Part shown: in pieces, positions 61,442-64,000 of the stretch | Position numbering within the stretch: the first letter of the stretch is position 1 | Layout: each line of letters begins with the position of its first letter | NCBI GenBank assembly: GCA_001687465.1 | Contig: LVLI01000140.1 | Location: 124,001 to 188,000, forward strand | Reading direction: 5' to 3' | DNA: 64,000 bases | Source: Halocafeteria seosinensis | Taxonomy: Eukaryota > Sar > Bigyra > Bicosoecida | Position numbers and translations under genes: made by a program | The notes under the pieces: generated by a model | Told to the model about the DNA's origin: nothing | Database searches by the model: none | Seen by the model: only the letters and a program-made list of their open reading frames with translations

Positions 61442-63922
61442 TTACCAGTGAGCTGGCAATTGATTCCCCGTCAATGCAGACGATCCAGGTACTTCCTCTA
61501 TGTTATCGTGGGATAAGTCGTCTGCATGATTAGAATTACTCCATTCATCGTAACGCGGCGACAAACCCGATGAATAATTCATCCTGTGAAACGAATTACC
61601 ACTCATAGATGGAGGACGTGAAGCCATAGACGGAGCAATATGCTGAGGGGCACTTCCAGAGGACCATTCAGTTTGAATAGGCCTGGGGGCAGGATCCACT
61701 ACTGTGTGCCAATCAGTTGACAGCGGAGGACGTGTGGTTGAAGACCCATTGTGGACACCGGAATGCACTGTTGTTTGTGCAATTTCGCCGTTTACGGAGC
61801 TGGAAGATTTCTTTGCCTTTGCATTCTTGGTGCGAGCAACACCCTTAGCAGTTGTTGTACCACTCTGCTTCAGCTTCTTCAACGTGAGCGCCGTAGAGGC
61901 TCCAGGAGCGAGTGGAGAGGTAAACGAGTCCGCAGCTTCATGAGTATTCACCTGCTTCAAAATTAACTTTGAGCAGTTAGAATAAGCAACAACTAAGCCA
62001 GGTCCTCCTTCTACATATCCACCGCGCGGAAACCTTGGGTTTTTCCCATAATCATGGCGCCTCAAGGGACTTACGCCCTTAGAGGTACTAGAAGGCTGCG
62101 AATGATTCTGTTTCACATCCGAGGAGATAGTTTTCGACTTTGAAGTACCACTTGTCGCCGGCGAAATGGCGCCTTCATTATCTGATCTAGCCCTTTTTCC
62201 TGCTAGGGAACCGGCTGTTGATGGTTCCTGTCCCGGGTAGAGTCTCTGGAACACTTCCAGGTATGAAGTAATAGTGAAACTAGTGGTCAAACCCACAGCT
62301 CCGAAAGTTCGCACAAGCGACAAGTGAGACAGCTTGTCCGTGGACATTCGACTAATCTCTACATTGGATAGGGTGTAACTGCTCTGCAGCAGCCGATCGA
62401 ACTCTGCAGCCCGCTCTGTATAATCAAACGTTGCTACTCGTGAAAGTTACTCGCCCGCAAACAGCGTACATGTGGACCTTACCTGAGGGTAATCCATTGT
62501 CTTCAAAACGCGCGATACCTGAGTTATCTGTAGCTATAGTACTCGAGATCCATCTTTCTTCAAATTTGGATAGCTTTTTGCTGATAATAACATTGCGGCC
62601 AATATCCCGCTGATCGATCAAACGGGATGCTCGGTGACCTGCTTCTGGAGCCATCCACGTCATATGCTTTTCTCCCACGGTTAGCGTACTCCCTTCGTCT
62701 AGGTATACGAAAAAAAGACCCTGGGGAGCATTATAGCCCATTACCCAACCATGAACAAAGCCTTCAGGAACATCCACTTCAGGAGGTGGCCGAGCCAGGA
62801 GAGTAGGGTCATCGTTGTCCATCAATGTCTTTAAGAACGGATGCATTCTATTTGCTTTGAGACACCGCTCCCCACAGACACCCCAACTGCAATGCACCCC
62901 AACAATGATATCGTTTTAACAAGTTTTATTCCAGTGCAAATAACTTACCCGTACATAAGCAGCGCCGGAAGATGGAACCTTCTCCTGCATTCCGACCTTC
63001 CACAAGTGACCAGGGCTAATGGCTCTTTGTCATATGGCTCCGATCCAACAAACTTTAAACGATTGGCTTGAATCCATGACACTAAGTTACACTCAGGACC
63101 AGTAGTCCGAACATCGGGCTGTGTGCTAATTCCGAGATGAAAGCAATAACAGTGCATCCACACTACTCTTACAAAATCGGGATTCATATCAACGGGTCTA
63201 GTTTCTTCTTGCAAAGTCGAAAAAAGTTCTCTTAAGTAAGGGTCGGCCACGGGCAAGCCACCAATGTGGCCGTTATACAAGCGACCTCTAGCGTAGCCAA
63301 TCAAAGGACCAAGGTCTAAATCATAGTCTTCCATCCAAATAGGAGACTTACAACCGCATAGGACACATGTTTGGTCTTCGTGTGCACGAACTGCTACAGC
63401 CGCTTCCACTATCTGACCTTCACCGCAAAATGCATGCGCAGCTTCCTTAACATGAGGAACCAGTGGACGTTCCAACGACTCAACACGTTCCTTGAGCTGT
63501 TGCCGTTTGATGTCACATGATGGATTGACCACGAAATTGGTGGCCTGAGTGCTGGATAAATCCAAATCAATCTCGAGGAGGGGCGTTTCATAGTCATAAA
63601 GGATCATTTCCTTGCTCTGACACATCTGCTCTTGACCTTTCTTCGTTGACACGTTGAAAGCATTTTCTACACTTCGGAGCGAAGACAGCAATACACGGGT
63701 ACCTCTCTTGATTGCGCCGACAACCTTCCATGCTGAGGAACCGAGTCCGGTCCTTCGTTCTGGCAAGCATGCGAGCTCACTGCATATAACACTAATCGTT
63801 TTGGCCGTCATCTCCGTCGAATCGGGGTTTTGGCAAAAGTAATGTATCAGGAAGACAGTACTGAGGCCGTTCTTGCCAGAGCTTTCTGTGGCGGTATCCT
63901 TCAATGTAACAAAATCATCTTT
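61442..63922 (-). CDS. PHD-type zinc-finger chromatin protein, 5' end missing
   Basis: Three exons visible, 63922-62949, 62886-62483 and 62415-61442; at least one more exon lies upstream beyond 63923. From the visible start: KDDFVTLKDTATESS then VFLIHYFCQ, resembling a BAH-like module. Next comes an extended PHD-like zinc region (DQTCVLCGCKSP ... VVWMHCYCFH ... VTCGRSECRRRFHLPALLMY, completed across the splice by GWGVCGERC), with Cys/His spacing as in ePHD fingers. A Tudor-like segment may follow (GWVMGYNAPQGLFFVYLDEG). The C-terminal 300 residues are disordered and Ser/Thr/Lys-rich. A nuclear histone-binding role is inferred; the ortholog is not recognised. Spliced frames join without a gap. 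Confidence 0.75.
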
Positions 63923-64000
63923 CTGAAAAAGATAACCAGATACTGCAGCACCTAACGTTACACCGTCATCAAATGGTGTTCCTACGAGGCCAGTATAATC

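Overview
This window is nuclear DNA from a gene-dense, flagellated single-celled eukaryote. The genes carry short GT-AG introns, mostly 55-100 bases. Intergenic gaps are small and both strands are used. Flagellar or flagellum-type genes (a CFAP44-like tether protein, an EF-hand protein) sit beside a plant/protist-type Qc-SNARE (SYP7 type), a cysteine-type glutathione peroxidase, a two-domain transmembrane nucleotide cyclase and a bZIP factor whose basic regions read RERN-(K/R)-IHA. That mix suggests a heterokont or other SAR/algal-type protist, but I cannot fix the lineage from sequence alone. No chloroplast-specific gene is present.

Layout: 0-12.3 kb holds RIO1 kinase (5' cut by the window), a chromo-barrel protein, a PPR-like mitochondrial protein, a secreted GLUG-type repeat protein broken by an in-frame TGA, a small hypothetical gene, and a 1.7 kb gene-poor stretch of decayed repeats. 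12.3-24.9 kb holds CFAP44-like, CDC5/CEF1, tRNA-His(GTG), an SLC35F-type transporter and the SYP7-type SNARE. 26-33.1 kb holds an eight-exon coiled-coil protein, an unrecognised protein made of two copies of a Cys-rich domain, and glutathione peroxidase with a probable targeting presequence. 33.2-45.5 kb holds the cyclase, a nine-repeat MORN protein, an ADCK1/UbiB-type atypical kinase and, divergently, an SLC25 mitochondrial carrier. 45.5-55.2 kb holds a protein with two bZIP basic regions, an EHD ATPase and a PH-domain inositol polyphosphate 5-phosphatase with large insertions. 56.2-64 kb holds pirin, GDP-L-fucose synthase, the EF-hand protein and a PHD-type chromatin protein that runs off the right edge.

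There are no operons. Links between genes are looser: endomembrane traffic (SYP7, EHD, 5-phosphatase, SLC35F), mitochondrial function (PPR-like, ADCK1, SLC25, GPX) and flagellum (CFAP44, EF-hand, possibly MORN). Perfect ATF/CREB palindromes (TGACGTCA) lie upstream of the bZIP gene, together with an AP-1/GCN4 site, and in the divergent ADCK1/SLC25 promoter. This raises a testable autoregulation and mitochondrial-control hypothesis.

Exon borders were worked out by hand from splice signals and reading-frame continuity, so single borders may be off by a base. In most spliced genes the inferred exons sum to a whole number of codons. The exception is the ADCK1-like gene, which reads one base short.
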